Shown here in pieces: positions 61,536 through 64,000 of a stretch of DNA of 64,000 nt (position 1 is its first letter; each line of letters opens with the position of its first letter). The DNA comes from Mactra quadrangularis. Taxonomy: Eukaryota; Mollusca; Bivalvia; Venerida; Mactridae. The stretch lies in the NCBI GenBank assembly GCA_025267735.1, contig CM046303.1:37213380-37277379 (forward strand). Direction: 5' to 3'. Below the pieces are notes generated by a model that searched no databases, was not told the DNA's origin, and worked only from the letters and a program-made list of their open reading frames with translations. A program made the translations under genes and the position numbers.

Positions 61536-64000
61536 CTGAAATAGAGATAATAATATTAAACACCTGTAAGTGAAAAATAACCATCAACTTAATAATAAAG
61601 TTCTTAATTAAGTCTATAACCTAAGATATTAAAACACCAAGTGATTGATTACTTAATCATTGAAATAATGTAAAAACACCTATGTATTTAAATGAAAGGA
61701 GTTCACATATGATAATAGTGTTATATAAATCTAGAAATAAATTTTAATACCTAGTATACACATGCCACAGTAGATGGGTTTAAATAAGTTGACCTTTGCC
61801 TTATGCATTTCAACTGCAACCAAGTCTTCGTTGAAGATGGTGGTATGTTTGTAGGTAGGCTTGGCAGTACATTTTTTTAGTCTCCCTTCCGTGTGTACCA
61901 GTTCGATATTTTTATGTTGTCTCACATTTTCCATCGTCTGCAAAAAGGGAAGGACTTGTTTAATACATTGAACAGCGACATATTACGTATCTGCTTTTAT
62001 AATAGTATAACAGTATAATACATAAAAATTGATAGACAGCACTGTAACTCATATTCAATATTATAGACTATAATTACGCATGAAACTTCAAAACGCAAAA
62101 TACTTACTTTACCAAACACGGAGACATTCATCAACTTGTAGAAATTTTTTTGAAAGGTAGATGTAGCCTTCTTTCTCATCTCCGTGTTAAAATCAATGTA
62201 ACTTTTCATCCAAGCTTCTTGTTGAAATTCCAATACTCTGTGAATTGCTTTGATTTCCAGTCCCAGATTCACGTACAATTGTAAAGTTCTATAGTGCACC
62301 ACATATTTGTCCTTATCCTCCAACGTAGCTAACAACTTTCCAACTTGTCCTCGCGATGGTAGGGGATCATTTTCCGCTAGATTGTACAATTTTCTCAGCA
62401 GCTGTTGTGCGTAGGATGATAGTCGATCGTTCGAAATCACCTTTTGTTCTGGTGCTAAAGGTAGGCAGTTGTGAATCTCATGTAATTTGTGAGGGTAATG
62501 AAGCGATACTTCGAGGATATAACCTGTTTCTCCCGTTTCTGAAACAGTCATGACGTCGAACGATTCAATGTCTGTTTTATTCATGAATCGAAATCCTCCA
62601 ACTGGGAGAGGTTGCACCATCGCCCAACCATACAAATTGTTTGCGTCCAAGTACTGCAGATACGATGTAGGTTTAGATGCATCATAATCTTCCAAGTAAG
62701 GATTGTTAGCTTTCTTGTATCGATTAGAGATCTGTGACAAACCTCCTCTAATCCCAGACTCTACCATTAGAATTTGATCAATGTCCGTCAATAATTCCAA
62801 CTCGACCCCCGTCATTTTGAGTAGAGCGGAAAACGATAAGCCAGGTGACGTAAAATATTGTGGAGGATCAAGTTGATATCGTGAAAGACACACCTTTCGA
62901 AAAGCCTCAAACACATCACTCAGTAATGCCACATCCGTTTTCAGATAAAGATCGTGATACTGCCCCAATGACGTCATATTAAACGTTTCAAACACAGTTT
63001 GAGCATGATTGTAATCTTCCTGAGAAATATGCTCCCGCTTAATTGTAGAATAGAATTCTTGTTGGGGTGGTAACAATCGCTCGTCAAATTTTTCAAAGGC
63101 ATCCATATACTCATATGGATAGACACCCTTGCGCAATAAAAGTGTGGCTTTCTCGTTCGATTCACATTCTGCTAAGAGAGAAGGGAACGCTTGTAACCCG
63201 TCTGAAGCTAAATTTTCAACTAGATTTTCTAAGGAAGTCGGTAAAAACTGGAAACTGTCAATAAATCGAAGGTGACCTAGTGAAAAACTGACATAGCGTT
63301 CTGAATTTTGAGCGATACATTGTAGTCGTTGATCCTTGAACTGACCAAAATGTTCGCAAAGAATATGAGCATCGAAATTTTTCAGATTGTGAAATATCAC
63401 TGGTACGAATTTCGCTTGTTTGCAGGCGAGGTTACAGCTATTGCAAGCTTTTCCAATAAATTTTCCAGTTAAATGGTTGTGGTGGTTCACGACTCTATCA
63501 TTTGCCTTCTCGTAAATACTAAATTGCTTTTTACAGAGACAGCAATGTGTAGGATCACACATCAAGTTGATTTCATCCTCAGTGATATTCATCGGCATGA
63601 TGTTCGATAGGATTTGCTGTATCTCTTCTTGTTCATGTAACAAATATTCAATCATTTTGCTTCCAGCATCTTCACCTCTATATATGATTACCGGTTTGGT
63701 ATATTGATCATCTTCACACACCACCTTATAGCCGAAACTACACACTTCTAGTTTAGTTGTAGGAGTTGTAGCGGAATGCTCGGGATGGGGCATGCATGTG
63801 TGTAGTTTCCTATTGACGGTTTCGAAATCGGCGTAAATGACAAAGGGTACTTTTAACGTTTTTTCAAAATCCTTAAACTTCAAAATATCGTTTTTACCAG
63901 CAATTGGAAGTTCTACTCTTTGGGCTCCGTGTGGTGAACAATACGGTTGATGTTCTTGCAACAACCCTTCCCTACAAAACCCGTGAAGACAATAACAGCA
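60628..64000 (-). CDS. POLB: Protein-primed DNA polymerase B, three exons, N-terminus beyond window
   Basis: Replicates the element. Exons read on the minus strand: >64000-62108, 61937-61751 and 61535-60628; introns have GTAAGT/GCAG and GGTATT/TTCAG borders and matching phases. About 995 residues are visible. A Cys/His-rich segment at the edge is followed by Exo I YADFE (63821-63835), then a CxxC...HHNHLTG...CxxC knot. Next come Exo II FHNLKNFDAH, Exo III-like YLKTD, Pol A YLDANNLYGW, Pol B NFYKLMNVSVFGK and Pol C TDTDSVLF. These are the proofreading and synthesis motifs of the Polinton polymerase. The domain upstream of the exonuclease lies off the edge. The C-terminus carries an unusual 50-residue tandem duplication. 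Confidence 0.92.
60631..60930 (-). repeat. 150-bp in-frame tandem duplication at POLB C-terminus
   Basis: ATATATTGGCAGGGA(G/A)TTAC recurs exactly 150 bp apart (60641 and 60791). Each unit codes about 50 residues beginning HATNQSEVSI and ending PCQYIDD. Confidence 0.9.
61751..61937 (-). CDS. POLB: POLB exon 2
   Basis: Acceptor TTTTGCAG, donor AG|GTATTAA, phases 0 to 1. Codes TMENVRQHKNIELVH, IFNEDLVAV and FKPIYCGMCIL, the thumb-proximal part between Pol B and Pol C. Confidence 0.88.
62108..64000 (-). CDS. POLB: POLB exon 1 (partial)
   Basis: Open to the window edge. Ends in AAA|GTAAGTA after the Pol B motif. Reading past this donor leads to a run of residues unrelated to the family and a stop at ~61997. 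Confidence 0.9.

Larger units (their letters stand above)
56428..64000. mobile_element. Polinton/Maverick element, right end beyond window
   Basis: A chromodomain integrase, capsid-type genes, an adenain-like protease and a protein-primed family B polymerase together define Polintons (also described as adintovirus-like). Plus-strand genes are packed into 4.1 kb and face the minus-strand polymerase; the two transcription units converge on a 125-bp gap with poly(A) signals for both (AATAAA at 60535; inverted at 60570-60575). The packaging ATPase typical of the group and both terminal repeats are not seen here. All recognised frames in the window are open. Confidence 0.92.

Noticed and set aside
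61997..62107. Polymerase continuing past the Pol B motif without splicing
   Set aside because: The frame becomes unrelated after a GTAAGTA donor and hits a stop; the next exon resumes the family sequence in phase.

Overview
The window is eukaryotic nuclear DNA. It is AT-rich, has long introns with GT-AG splice sites, and is crowded with transposable elements. Repeat types such as CCGTCC-headed elements with internal ~169-bp tandem units, 'tgctcgact/agtcgagc'-ended elements with ~161-bp units, and tRNA-headed SINEs suggest a mollusc, probably a bivalve. That taxonomic guess is inference from repeat style, not from a marker gene.

Two host genes are recognised, arranged head to head. A short minus-strand first coding exon (2713-2789) encodes the N-terminus of a NudE/NDE1/NDEL1-type dynein regulator; the rest of that gene lies off the left edge. 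On the plus strand a 12-exon ERCC1 gene, the non-catalytic partner of the XPF repair nuclease, runs from 5643 to 49786. Its exons keep phase throughout and give a predicted 334-residue protein from 1,005 coding bases spread over 44 kb.

ERCC1 introns carry most of the repeats. Intron 1 (20.7 kb) holds a 380-bp miniature LTR element (TRIM) with tRNA-like box A/box B sequences inside its LTRs, a perfect 46-bp-arm hairpin, and two tandem-repeat-cored elements. Intron 2 holds a 5'-truncated LINE and two hAT-like elements. Intron 3 holds a PIF/Harbinger-like element and an hAT MITE. Introns 5-7 hold TIR elements, including one whose empty site is preserved in a nearby duplicate. Intron 10 holds a SINE split by a Mutator-like element with a 9-bp target duplication.

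Downstream of ERCC1, 51927-55207 is a 3.3-kb fold-back element with tandemly repeated inverted termini and decayed coding sequence. From 56428 to the right edge is most of a Polinton/Maverick element. Its plus strand carries chromodomain integrase, a small capsid candidate, a basic core-like protein, a major capsid protein interrupted by an intron, and an adenain-like protease. A three-exon protein-primed DNA polymerase B runs convergently on the minus strand and is cut by the window edge. The plus-strand Polinton genes are packed almost end to end, and the spliced capsid stop overlaps the protease start as TAATG. The reading frames visible here are open, so this may be a recently active, virus-like element. 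The packaging ATPase and the terminal repeats are not seen and, if present, lie to the right or are not recognisable.
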